A stretch of 64,000 nucleotides of DNA from positions 1-64,000 of the forward strand of contig DAHWUP010000002.1 in assembly GCA_027334565.1 (NCBI GenBank), in the 5' to 3' direction. The translations under genes and the position numbers were made by a program. This DNA comes from Candidatus Levyibacteriota bacterium. GTDB lineage: Bacteria; Patescibacteria; Microgenomatia; Levybacterales; UBA12049. The notes below the pieces were generated by a model, which worked only from the letters and a program-made list of their open reading frames with translations, made no database searches and had not been told where the DNA came from. Every line of letters starts with the position of its first letter. Position 1 is the stretch's first letter. Of this stretch, positions 7,219-13,710 are shown one piece after another.

Positions 7219-7875
7219 ATGAGTGCCAAAACTCAAAGAAAACCGTTAAAATTTGACAGAAACCCGATCGAATCTATCAGAGAGGGGAGTTCGGATATTG
7301 CCAAAGTTACAGCAAGGACTCTCCAGGATGAAGCCAAATTAGACTCGCAAATCGCCTGGCGGCAATTTTTTGGTATTACCGAATCTGCAAAGAATTCGAC
7401 CAAAAAAATTGAAGCTTTAGACAAAGAAACCCACGATCTTCAGGAAGGCGAGGAGCTGATACTCTCCACAACCGAAAACAAAGCAAGAGTGGCTCCCGGA
7501 ATCGATTATGTGGCCGAGATTCTGCATGCGGAGCGAAGATTTTCAGCCGATAACAATCGACAACTTAACGTCAGGATCGAGGAATTGAGGATTGAAATCG
7601 CGAAATTGGCCAAAAGCTCGAAGCAACTTGAAATGGTGGTTAAAGATGTTTCGATTGAAACCATCGGTTCTTCGGCCGGGAAATATCACCTAAACTTTTT
7701 TGAATGGGTACTAACAACTATCAAAACAGCCAGGATCAGAATCGAAGATTCGACCAACTGGTTGACTACGGTATCTTCAAAATCTCGCAAAAAAGATTAC
7801 TGGAGTCTTGCAAAAAAACACGGGACAACTTATATGCTCTCGGGAGAACGAGTTGTCGCTCAACAAACCGGTTAA
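7219..7875 (+). CDS. conserved-looking hypothetical protein (possibly DUF5660-like)
   Basis: A 218-aa soluble protein rich in charged residues. Residues ~25-85 are helical, and a clear heptad-like coiled-coil stretch (DNNRQLNVRIEELRIEIAKL) lies in the middle. The C-terminal ~75 residues (KYHLNFFEWVLTTIKTARIR and W-T-VSSKSRKKDYW) look globular. There is no signal peptide or membrane segment. I believe it matches a family reported mainly from Microgenomates (DUF5660), but this is memory, not a search. A GGGGAAG sequence 8 nt before the ATG could serve as a ribosome binding site. It follows tig by 16 nt, suggesting a joint operon and a possible link to translation or the ribosome. Function unknown. 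Confidence 0.6.
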   Translation: MSAKTQRKPLKFDRNPIESIREGSSDIAKVTARTLQDEAKLDSQIAWRQFFGITESAKNSTKKIEALDKETHDLQEGEELILSTTENKARVAPGIDYVAEILHAERRFSADNNRQLNVRIEELRIEIAKLAKSSKQLEMVVKDVSIETIGSSAGKYHLNFFEWVLTTIKTARIRIEDSTNWLTTVSSKSRKKDYWSLAKKHGTTYMLSGERVVAQQTG

Positions 7876-7890
7876 TCTTTGATTTACCCC

Positions 7891-7919
7891 TTGACAGTGA
7901 TTGATATCTTTTGTAGAAT
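7891..7919 (+). promoter_or_regulatory. consensus promoter of the 8081 gene leader
   Basis: TTGACA (7891-7896), 17-nt spacer, TAGAAT (7914-7919). Start expected at about 7925-7927, giving a ~155-nt leader before the protein start at 8081. Confidence 0.8.
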
Positions 7920-7930
7920 TTTTTTATAGT

Positions 7931-7984
7931 ATGAAAAGGTCTTTTCTTTTCCAAATTATTACTAACCTCCTTATGGAGGCGTAA
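7931..7984 (+). CDS. putative 17-aa leader peptide
   Basis: ATG 7931 opens a frame coding MKRSFLFQIITNLLMEA and stopping at TAA 7982-7984. It begins about 5 nt after the predicted transcription start, as for leaderless genes elsewhere in the window. A ribosome on it would cover the anti-SD stretch (7965-7972) and TCTTTTCT (7940-7947), so its translation could decide which alternative hairpins form. No codon run typical of amino-acid attenuators is obvious. It could be chance. Confidence 0.35.
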   Translation: MKRSFLFQIITNLLMEA

Positions 7985-8032
7985 TTGTTTGGGAGAAAAG
8001 ATTTGATCAAATAACCAATTAAAACAACCAAC

Positions 8033-8064
8033 AATCTCCCAAGCAAGGGAGATTTTTTTATTTT
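8033..8064 (+). terminator. intrinsic terminator upstream of the 8081 gene
   Basis: AATCTCCC (8033-8040) and GGGAGATT (8047-8054) form a perfect 8-bp stem with loop AAGCAA, followed by a T-run (8053-8059). It lies between the promoter and the gene it serves, so it acts in the leader rather than at a gene end. Confidence 0.75.
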
Positions 8065-8065
8065 A

Positions 8066-8077
8066 AAGGAGGTGATA
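8066..8077 (+). promoter_or_regulatory. exceptionally strong Shine-Dalgarno sequence
   Basis: AAAGGAGGTGAT starting at 8065 is complementary over 12 nt to the usual 16S rRNA 3' tail and ends a few nt before ATG 8081. Nearly all other genes here lack any such site, which makes this one stand out and selects ATG 8081 rather than the GTG at 8072. Confidence 0.8.
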
Positions 8078-8080
8078 ACT

Positions 8081-8299
8081 ATGGCAAAAGGACCAGAATT
8101 TGACCTAGCAAGAATATACAATGGGGTTGACTTTGGAGACCCTAAATCGGCTGAAGGATTCCGTGCGCTGTTTAATATGACAAGACAGACTTCGGCTCAA
8201 CATTCAGAACGCCACGTAAGCGCAGCAAGCGCTTCGGAACCAATGTCGAGGTCGGCGCAAGAAAGTTTGAGAGTTTCCGGTGACGTTTATAAAGCCTAA
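8081..8299 (+). CDS. 72-aa protein of unknown function under leader-RNA control
   Basis: The product starts MAKGPEFDLARIYNGVDFGD and is hydrophilic, with many Ser, Ala, Arg and His in its second half. No membrane segment, signal peptide or known motif is seen, and I do not recognise a family. Start ATG 8081 is fixed by the perfect Shine-Dalgarno ahead of it. The strong promoter, strong SD and leader with terminator suggest a product made in large amounts under particular conditions. It is isolated: 227 nt without a gene follow before the tRNA locus. Function unknown. Confidence 0.6.
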   Translation: MAKGPEFDLARIYNGVDFGDPKSAEGFRALFNMTRQTSAQHSERHVSAASASEPMSRSAQESLRVSGDVYKA

Positions 8300-8467
8300 A
8301 ATTTTAATATCATTAACTTTTAATTTAATTACTATTCGAATAACCGTAGTAAATTACAGGGTTAAAACTTTTAAGTAATTGAAATCATATTTTTTATCTA
8401 AACCGGTTACAAGTTTTTGTGTTTTCGGGTAATGTCCGATGTTTCTAATTCTTTTCCCAGGATTAAA

Positions 8468-8496
8468 TTGTAATGATAAAAATATTCTGTTAAAAT
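8468..8496 (+). promoter_or_regulatory. promoter of the nested tRNA locus
   Basis: TTGTAA (8468-8473), 17 nt, TAAAAT (8491-8496). Start expected near 8503. In the rest of 8300-8467 I see only AT-rich DNA without an open frame or clear repeat. Confidence 0.6.
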
Positions 8497-8498
8497 TA

Positions 8499-8525
8499 AA
8501 CGGGCCTTGAGGGAAGGTCCGTTTA
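8499..8525 (+). other. hairpin at the 5' end of the nested tRNA transcript
   Basis: AAACGG-GCCTT and AAGGT-CCGTTT pair around a GAGGG loop (one G.T wobble). The stem ends right before the tRNA-Ile-like acceptor. No T-run follows, so it is more likely a 5' leader structure than a terminator. Confidence 0.45.
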
Positions 8526-8526
8526 A

Positions 8527-8697
8527 GGGCTCTTAGCTCAGTTGGTTAGAGCGTTGCACGATTTCGTTAAATACCTGGATTCGTAGCTCAGTTGGTTAGA
8601 GCGTTGCATTGACATTGCAAAGGTCAGAGGTTCGAATCCTCTCGGATCCACATATTTAACGGGGCAAAGGTCAGAAGTTCGAATCTTCTGGGGCCCA
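8527..8697 (+). tRNA. interrupted tRNA-Ile-like gene (anticodon GAT?) with a tRNA inside its intervening segment
   Basis: The 5' half (8527-8564) has acceptor GGGCTCT, D-arm GCTC-AGTTGGTTA-GAGC and anticodon 5' stem TTGC. The 3' half (8664-8697) has GCAA, variable AGGTC, T-arm AGAAG-TTCGAAT-CTTCT, acceptor GGGGCCC and discriminator A. The acceptor halves pair over 7 positions (G.T included). If 8565-8663 (99 nt) is removed, the loop ACGATTT remains with GAT in the anticodon place, fitting tRNA-Ile; C instead of the usual U33 is odd. The intervening segment is flanked by CGTTAAATA (8565-8573) and TATTTAACG (8653-8661), a perfect 9-bp inverted repeat, and contains all of tRNA-Val(GAC). Whether it matures, by splicing or as joined halves, or is a pseudogene cannot be told from sequence. 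Confidence 0.6.
8577..8650 (+). tRNA. tRNA-Val (anticodon GAC), inside the interrupted tRNA
   Basis: A complete cloverleaf: acceptor GGATTCG/CGGATCC, D-stem GCTC/GAGC, anticodon stem TTGCA/TGCAA with loop TTGACAT, variable AGGTC, T-arm AGAGG-TTCGAAT-CCTCT, discriminator A. Its D-arm to anticodon-stem segment is identical over 25 nt to the outer tRNA 5' half, showing that the two share a recent ancestor or undergo gene conversion. Confidence 0.93.
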
Positions 8698-8705
8698 CAG
8701 CACGA

Positions 8706-9620
8706 TTAAGTTGTTATAAAACTTTTCAATATATGCACGGAATTTTGCAATTGTTGTTTTTCTTCCTCGGATAACGAAATCTCCAGAATTCTTTCGGCAC
8801 CGTTTTTCCCAATAACGCAGGGAACGCTTAGCGATACTTCGTTTTGTCCGTATTCTCCCCGAAGAGGAACAGATACAGGGAAAATTCTTTTTGAATCACT
8901 CAAAACAGAATGAGCCAGCTGACTGACAACCACAGAAATTGCGTAATAGGTTGAACCTTTTGCTGCTATAATCTCTTTAGCTGCATCTTTGGTTTTGGTG
9001 AAACATTCGTCAACCTGATCCCTCTTAACGTTTGACATACTCAGCAAGGATTGTCCACCGACATCAATAGACGAGATAGCCGGAAAGGAGCTATCGCCGT
9101 GTTCACCCAAAATATATGCATGAATATTTTTGGAATTTATTCCCAACATCTCCGACAGATAAAAACGAAACCTGGAAGAGTCGAGAGTTGTTCCGGTGCC
9201 GAATATTCTTCCACGCGGTAAGTTTAAGAGGTTACTTGCCTCAAAAGTAAGTATATCCACAGGATTCGATACCATGATTACAACACCCTGAGGAGAATAA
9301 TGAATGATTTCGGGTAAAATATTCTTTACTATTTCCTTATTTGCATTCAATAACTCAAGCCTTGACTGCCCCGGAAGCTGTGCGATGCCGGAGGTAAAAA
9401 CAATCACATCACTATCCTTTGTATCCTCGGGAGATTTTGCCGCTAAAATATCCGTATTGGGCAAAAACGATAAACTATGCTGAAGATCCAATTGCTCGCC
9501 CAAGATTTTTTCCAAGTTTCGGTCATAAAGGACAATTTCTCTGGCTGTTTGTCTCAAAAGCAATGCAAAAGCCGTAGTAATTCCAACATGACCTCCGCCA
9601 ATTATAGTAACTTTACTCAT
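8706..9620 (-). CDS. ldh: L-lactate dehydrogenase (LDH/MDH superfamily)
   Basis: A 304-aa cytoplasmic NAD-dependent 2-hydroxyacid dehydrogenase. It opens with a Rossmann nucleotide motif (GGGHVG), has IVLYDRN ending the second strand as expected for NAD, SNPVDILT, and the catalytic His in LGEHGDSS. The substrate-specificity loop reads AQLPGQSR, with Gln at the place where LDH has Gln and MDH has Arg, so pyruvate/lactate is favoured. This fits a fermentative CPR metabolism. The start chosen (ATG complement 9618-9620) begins exactly at the Rossmann fold; a TATAAT box lies about 13 nt upstream on the minus strand. It is transcribed away from the yjbQ-like gene. Confidence 0.88.
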   Translation of the reverse strand: MSKVTIIGGGHVGITTAFALLLRQTAREIVLYDRNLEKILGEQLDLQHSLSFLPNTDILAAKSPEDTKDSDVIVFTSGIAQLPGQSRLELLNANKEIVKNILPEIIHYSPQGVVIMVSNPVDILTFEASNLLNLPRGRIFGTGTTLDSSRFRFYLSEMLGINSKNIHAYILGEHGDSSFPAISSIDVGGQSLLSMSNVKRDQVDECFTKTKDAAKEIIAAKGSTYYAISVVVSQLAHSVLSDSKRIFPVSVPLRGEYGQNEVSLSVPCVIGKNGAERILEISLSEEEKQQLQNSVHILKSFITT

Positions 9621-9671
9621 ATAGTATATAATCAATTATATACTAAAAAATTTATTTAAATGCCTTATTTT

Positions 9672-10067
9672 ATGAAAACAATAACCGTTTCCACCACCCA
9701 AGATAGGCAAGCTATCGACCTTACCGAATCATTACAAAAACTTGTAGCCGAAGAAAAAATAGAAAACGGCGTTTTAGTGGTTTTCGTTAAACATACCACC
9801 TGCGCTTTGACTACCGTAGATCTTGATCCCGGCACCGACTTGGATTACCTAAAAGCATTCGATCAGATTGCCCCAAAATTAAAATATAATCATCCGCACG
9901 ACCCTTCACATTTTAACGAACATTTACTCTCATCCTTAATTGGTACTGATTTGGTTATCCCCATCGAACAAGGAGACTTAGGTCTGGGCCCCTGGCAAAA
10001 GATCGTGCTCTTCGAATTCAGTGGTCCGCGTACCAGAAATTTGTCCGTCTCTATTGTTAAATATTAA
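9672..10067 (+). CDS. YjbQ/UPF0047 family protein
   Basis: A 131-aa protein of the YjbQ family (secondary thiamine-phosphate synthase-like). Conserved features are VFVKHTTCALTT near residue 40, a central H-HDPSHFNEHLLSSLIG and the end segment GPWQKIVLFEFSGPRTR. Members form trimers with a conserved His/Cys cluster; some complement thiamine-phosphate synthase, but the natural role is unclear. ATG 9672 is used rather than 9660 because the fold starts there. It is 3 nt upstream of the HD-domain gene and probably cotranscribed. Confidence 0.85.
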   Translation: MKTITVSTTQDRQAIDLTESLQKLVAEEKIENGVLVVFVKHTTCALTTVDLDPGTDLDYLKAFDQIAPKLKYNHPHDPSHFNEHLLSSLIGTDLVIPIEQGDLGLGPWQKIVLFEFSGPRTRNLSVSIVKY

Positions 10068-10070
10068 TTT

Positions 10071-10652
10071 ATGACAAGAAATCAGGCTTACGAAATTCTG
10101 ACGTCACTCATTCACAACCAAAATCTGATAAAACATCATCTTGCCTGCGAGTCGGCGATGAAAGCAATTTATGAATATTTACAACCCAAACAACATGGTA
10201 ATTTGGATAAAAATATCGAAGAATCCTGGGGAATCGTCGGCTTATTGCATGATGCCGATTATGAGTTAACTAAGAAGCATCCGGAAAAGCATACCCTGGT
10301 TTTAGAGGAAAAAATCGGCAAAGATCTCCCGCCGGACATCATGTACGCGATAAAATCTCATAATTTTAAGTTCACCGATACAAACCCTGAATCAAAAATG
10401 GATTGGGCGATTGTTGCCTGCGACGAGCTGACCGGGTTGATAATTGCGGCAGCCCTTGTGCATCCCGACCGGAAATTAGCCTCTCTTGACGAACATTTCA
10501 TTTTGAAACGACTCAACGAAAAGTCGTTTGCCAAAGGAGCGGACCGCGAGCCGATAAAAACGTGCGAAAAAGAACTGGGAATTCCGCTAAACGACTTTAT
10601 TTCGATAGTTTTGACGGCGATGCAAAAAATTGCTCCGCAACTCGGGCTTTAA
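10071..10652 (+). CDS. HD-domain hydrolase
   Basis: A 193-aa soluble protein with an HD-superfamily metal site: H in KHHLACESAM, then GLLHDADY (the HD pair, residues ~60-64), KSHNF and a downstream D in CDELTGLI. HD-domain proteins of this size act as phosphohydrolases on nucleotides or nucleic-acid-related substrates; the exact substrate is unknown. The gene follows the yjbQ-like gene by 3 nt. Confidence 0.8.
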   Translation: MTRNQAYEILTSLIHNQNLIKHHLACESAMKAIYEYLQPKQHGNLDKNIEESWGIVGLLHDADYELTKKHPEKHTLVLEEKIGKDLPPDIMYAIKSHNFKFTDTNPESKMDWAIVACDELTGLIIAAALVHPDRKLASLDEHFILKRLNEKSFAKGADREPIKTCEKELGIPLNDFISIVLTAMQKIAPQLGL

Positions 10653-10708
10653 AACAAGTAGCCATAACTTGACAAGGACTCCCGCCTTAAATTATTCTCA
10701 TAATAGCT

Positions 10709-10933
10709 ATGGAAAAATATGAACAAGTTAATAAACCGAAGAAAACAATTTTTATAGACAATTTTATCGGCGGTATCGGATGGGCATTCGGAGCAACGGT
10801 AGGCTTGGCTTTTATCGTCGCTGTCATCGGACTGATTTTAAAACATGTCAATTTAATTCCGTTTCTTGGAAACTTCGTCGCGGGGATCATCGAATTCGTG
10901 GTTAATAAAAATCCGGGTTTATTTACAAAATAA
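10709..10933 (+). CDS. small membrane protein, DUF5665-like
   Basis: A 74-aa protein with one long hydrophobic segment (about residues 25-45) and a second mildly hydrophobic stretch near 48-62. The FIDNFIGGIGWAFGATVGL motif resembles a small family I know as DUF5665, found in many bacteria including CPR. Function unknown. A TTGACA at 10669-10674 with a poor -10 region precedes it. Confidence 0.65.
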   Translation: MEKYEQVNKPKKTIFIDNFIGGIGWAFGATVGLAFIVAVIGLILKHVNLIPFLGNFVAGIIEFVVNKNPGLFTK

Positions 10934-10994
10934 CTACCAGACAGAGAGCGAAATCGAACTATAAAATGCCTGTAAAATCTGATAAAATCACCTC

Positions 10995-12764
10995 ATGAGT
11001 CAAAAACCTACAAACCTTAACAATATCCGCCACTCCGCTGCACACCTTTTGGCCGCCGCTGTTTTAAAACTTTATCCGGATACAAAGTTAACCATCGGAC
11101 CGGCGATTGAAAACGGCTTCTATTATGACCTTGATTTTAAAACTCCGATCAACGAGGAAGACCTGCCTAAAATCGAAGCGGAAATGAAAAAAATTCTTCC
11201 TTTGTGGCGCGGATTCAGCAAAAGAGAGGTAACCTCAAAACAAGCAAAAGAAATATATAAGGATAATCCATATAAACTTGAATTAATCGACGAAATCGTT
11301 GAAAAAGGAGAACCGATAACTTTATACAAAGCCGGAGAATTCGAGGATTTATGCCGAGGTGGTCATTCGGAAAATCCAGCCAAGGATATCGGTGTAATAA
11401 AACTACTTTCCCTTGCAGGCGCCTACTGGCGGGGTAATGAGAAAAATAAGATGTTGACCAGAATTTATGGCATTTGTTTTAAAACTCAGAAAGAGCTCGA
11501 CGAGTACCTTAAACTCTTGGAAGAGGCAAAAAAACGCGACCATAAAAAGCTTGGTCCCGCCCTGGAATTATTTTTTTTCCACGAAACCTCACCGGGAATG
11601 CCATATTGGCTTCCGAAGGGAATGATTATATATAATGAACTTCTTAAGTTTTCCAAACAATTACAAGGAAAGAAAAAATACGGCTATCAAGAAATATCTG
11701 CACCTGTCCTAAATAAAAAAGAACTTTATCAGACATCGGGACATTGGCAACATTACCGGGAAGACATGTTCATATCTCCGATGTCGTTTATTACCGGTGA
11801 TTCGAAGCTAGTCCTCGAGGGCGCAGAAGTATTTGGAATAAAGCCGATGAATTGTCCGAACGCAATGAAAATTTTCGAAATGAAGAAGAGATCTTACAGA
11901 GATTTACCGCTGAAATTGTCCGAATATACGGCTTTGCACCGCTTTGAGCCGTCAGGAACATTAAACGGACTTTTTCGAACTAGAGAATTTCATCAGGACG
12001 ATGCACATGTTTTTATTACGGGGTCCGAACAGTTAAAGGAGGAGTTCAAAAATTTAATGGAGTTCATCGACGAACTATACTCTCCCTTCGGCCTGACATA
12101 CCGGTTACGATTCGGCACTATGCCCAATAACCACATGGGCGAAAAAAAAGATTGGGAAATAGCCGAAAAATATTTACAGAATGTGTTGGATTCATCCCAA
12201 AAAGAGTACGTAAGGGAAGAGGGGGAAGGTGCGTTCTACGGTCCCAAAATCGATATTCTGATGAAAGACATTTTAGGCAGAGAGTGGCAAACAGGCACGA
12301 TCCAGCTGGATTTTCAGCAACCAAAAAATTTTCAATTAACTTTTGCCGACAGAAACGGAAACCTGGTCATGCCGTACGTCATTCACAGGGCGATCTACGG
12401 TTCGTTTGAAAGATTTATCGGAATTCTGATTGAGCATTACGGCGGAGCGTTCCCGTTATGGCTGTCGCCTGTCCAGTTAGAACTTTTAACTGTTACCGAG
12501 GCGCAAAATGATTACGCAAGTGAAGTGCTTAGAAAAATTTCCGAAGCCGGGATCAGAGTCGAATACGACCTGCGAAACGAAAGTTTATCGGCTAAAATTC
12601 GCGATGCCACTTTGCAAAAAATCCCGTATTTAGGTATAATAGGCTCAAGAGAAGCGGAAGAAGATTCCGTTTCCGTAAGACTTAGGAACGGAAAAGATTT
12701 GGGGAAAATTCGAATCGCAGATCTGATCCTTAAAATAAAACAAGAAATTGATAAAAAAGCATAA
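10995..12764 (+). CDS. thrS: threonine--tRNA ligase without TGS domain
   Basis: A 589-aa class II synthetase. It begins directly at the editing domain: HSAAHLL (HxxxH) and DLCRGGH (CxxxH), the metal-like site that clears Ser-tRNA(Thr). The catalytic core follows, with the MNCPNAM cysteine, motif 2 FRTREFHQDDAHVF, VIHRAIYGSFERF near motif 3 and a C-terminal anticodon-binding domain from about 480. The N-terminal TGS/N1 domain (~60 aa) of standard ThrS is absent. A TAAAAT box at 10983-10988 ends 6 nt before ATG 10995, so the mRNA is probably leaderless and lacks the operator hairpins known from E. coli thrS. First gene of the thrS-infC-rpmI-rplT operon. Confidence 0.97.
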   Translation: MSQKPTNLNNIRHSAAHLLAAAVLKLYPDTKLTIGPAIENGFYYDLDFKTPINEEDLPKIEAEMKKILPLWRGFSKREVTSKQAKEIYKDNPYKLELIDEIVEKGEPITLYKAGEFEDLCRGGHSENPAKDIGVIKLLSLAGAYWRGNEKNKMLTRIYGICFKTQKELDEYLKLLEEAKKRDHKKLGPALELFFFHETSPGMPYWLPKGMIIYNELLKFSKQLQGKKKYGYQEISAPVLNKKELYQTSGHWQHYREDMFISPMSFITGDSKLVLEGAEVFGIKPMNCPNAMKIFEMKKRSYRDLPLKLSEYTALHRFEPSGTLNGLFRTREFHQDDAHVFITGSEQLKEEFKNLMEFIDELYSPFGLTYRLRFGTMPNNHMGEKKDWEIAEKYLQNVLDSSQKEYVREEGEGAFYGPKIDILMKDILGREWQTGTIQLDFQQPKNFQLTFADRNGNLVMPYVIHRAIYGSFERFIGILIEHYGGAFPLWLSPVQLELLTVTEAQNDYASEVLRKISEAGIRVEYDLRNESLSAKIRDATLQKIPYLGIIGSREAEEDSVSVRLRNGKDLGKIRIADLILKIKQEIDKKA

Positions 12765-13341
12765 ACGGCCATTCGATACAAGAAGATTCTATCGGATTAA
12801 CGAAAGAATTTTTGCTGCCCAACTTAGAGTGTTGGACGGCGAAGGCAAGCAAATCGGAATTCTGTCGAAATTTGATGCCTTGCAGAAAGCTAAAAGTTTA
12901 GGACTTGACCTTGTCGAAATTGCACCGGCAGCAAAACCTCCGGTTGCCAAAATAACCGACTTTAACAAGTTCTTGTATCAGGAAGAAAAAAAGAGACGCG
13001 AGGAAAAGAAAAAATCAAAGGTATCCGAAACCAAAGAAGTTAGGCTCGGACCTTTTATGGGCGATAACGACTTATCGGTGATGGGAAAAAGAGCGAGAGA
13101 ATTCTTACTTGCCGGCGATAAGGTCCGACTGGTTGTGTTTTTTAGCGGAAGACAGATAACTCATCCTGAGTTTGGACATCAGATTTTGGATAAAATTATC
13201 GAAACGCTTTCCGACGTTTCCAAAGTCGAAAGAGAAAGGCATTTGGAAGGCAAAAAATTAATTATTTTGATTGCGCCGGAGAAAAAACACGGAGAAACGC
13301 AAACAGACGAGGAGACAAACAATGTCGAAGAAAAAAATTAA
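12748..13341 (+). CDS. infC: translation initiation factor IF-3
   Basis: A 197-aa factor that keeps ribosomal subunits apart and checks start codons. The N-domain starts at YRINERI and the C-domain at about residue 85 (KEVRLGPFMGDNDLSVM). There is no ATG in frame near the N-terminus; the frame opens with TTG (12748) followed by ATA (12751). Non-AUG starts on infC are the basis of IF-3 autoregulation in E. coli (AUU), so the same logic may apply. The start lies inside thrS (17-nt overlap), with translational coupling likely. The C-terminus has an extra charged tail that overlaps rpmI by 20 nt. Confidence 0.95.
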   Translation: MIKKHKRPFDTRRFYRINERIFAAQLRVLDGEGKQIGILSKFDALQKAKSLGLDLVEIAPAAKPPVAKITDFNKFLYQEEKKRREEKKKSKVSETKEVRLGPFMGDNDLSVMGKRAREFLLAGDKVRLVVFFSGRQITHPEFGHQILDKIIETLSDVSKVERERHLEGKKLIILIAPEKKHGETQTDEETNNVEEKN

Positions 13342-13519
13342 AAAATCTGTATCAAAAAGGTTCAAGGTTACCAGAACGGGGAAGGTATTGTATAGTCATC
13401 AATATGGGAGCCATAAAAAACTTAATAAAACTAAAGCCAGATTGAGAAGGCAGAAGGAGCCGGCCGTACTTAAGGGTAAATTCGCTAAAAAGGTAAAAAA
13501 AATGCTGGGTAAGGACTAA
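13322..13519 (+). CDS. rpmI: 50S ribosomal protein L35
   Basis: A 65-aa, very basic protein with the L35 pattern: SKRFKVTRTGKV near the start, then HKKLNKTKARLRR and a KKVKKMLGKD end. The start ATG 13322 lies inside the infC tail and has a GAGGAG ribosome binding site about 8 nt upstream, one of few in the window. Part of the infC-rpmI-rplT block. Confidence 0.95.
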   Translation: MSKKKIKKSVSKRFKVTRTGKVLYSHQYGSHKKLNKTKARLRRQKEPAVLKGKFAKKVKKMLGKD

Positions 13520-13530
13520 TAAGCTAAAAT

Positions 13531-13710
13531 ATGAAAATCAGGAACATTAATTTTAGGCAATCCAAATCCGAAAGAAGCGGAGAAAGATCTTATTCTAATT
13601 TTAGAAAAGAAATGGTAAGGAAATTCAAACTGGAAACCGTCAAAGAAAAATTTAATTTCAGTAAAGCTTTCGGTTTTAAAAAAGGGAATATCAACGATGG
13701 CAAGAATTAA
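13531..13710 (+). CDS. 59-aa basic small protein between rpmI and rplT
   Basis: ATG 13531 opens a frame of 59 codons ending TAA 13708-13710. The product is strongly basic (many K and R) with KFKLETVKEKFNFSKAF near its middle. It starts 11 nt after rpmI and overlaps the first 14 nt of rplT, an arrangement expected for a translationally coupled operon member. I know no standard protein at this place; possibilities are a lineage-specific ribosome-associated peptide, a coupling ORF that controls rplT translation, or chance. Its length just filling the gap and the basic charge favour a real gene. Confidence 0.45.
   Translation: MKIRNINFRQSKSERSGERSYSNFRKEMVRKFKLETVKEKFNFSKAFGFKKGNINDGKN

Larger units (their letters stand above)
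7926..8080 (+). promoter_or_regulatory. structured leader RNA: attenuator plus SD-sequestering candidate
   Basis: Direct observations: CCTCC (7966-7970) and GGAGG (7975-7979) form a local hairpin; ACCTCCTT (7965-7972) is a perfect 8-nt complement of the Shine-Dalgarno AAGGAGGT (8066-8073); GGGAGA (7991-7996) can pair with TCTCCC (8035-8040), the 5' arm of the terminator; TCTTTTCT (7940-7947) can pair with AGAAAAGA (7994-8001), which overlaps GGGAGA. These pairings exclude one another, as in riboswitches and attenuators. The leader also contains a 17-codon open frame. Inference: transcription and translation of the 8081 gene are switched by an unknown signal or by ribosome position. No known riboswitch class is recognised. 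Confidence 0.55.

Noticed and set aside
8565..8663. the segment inside the tRNA-Ile-like gene as a group I intron
   Set aside because: At 99 nt, most of it tRNA-Val, it is too short and lacks the conserved P, Q, R, S core of group I introns.
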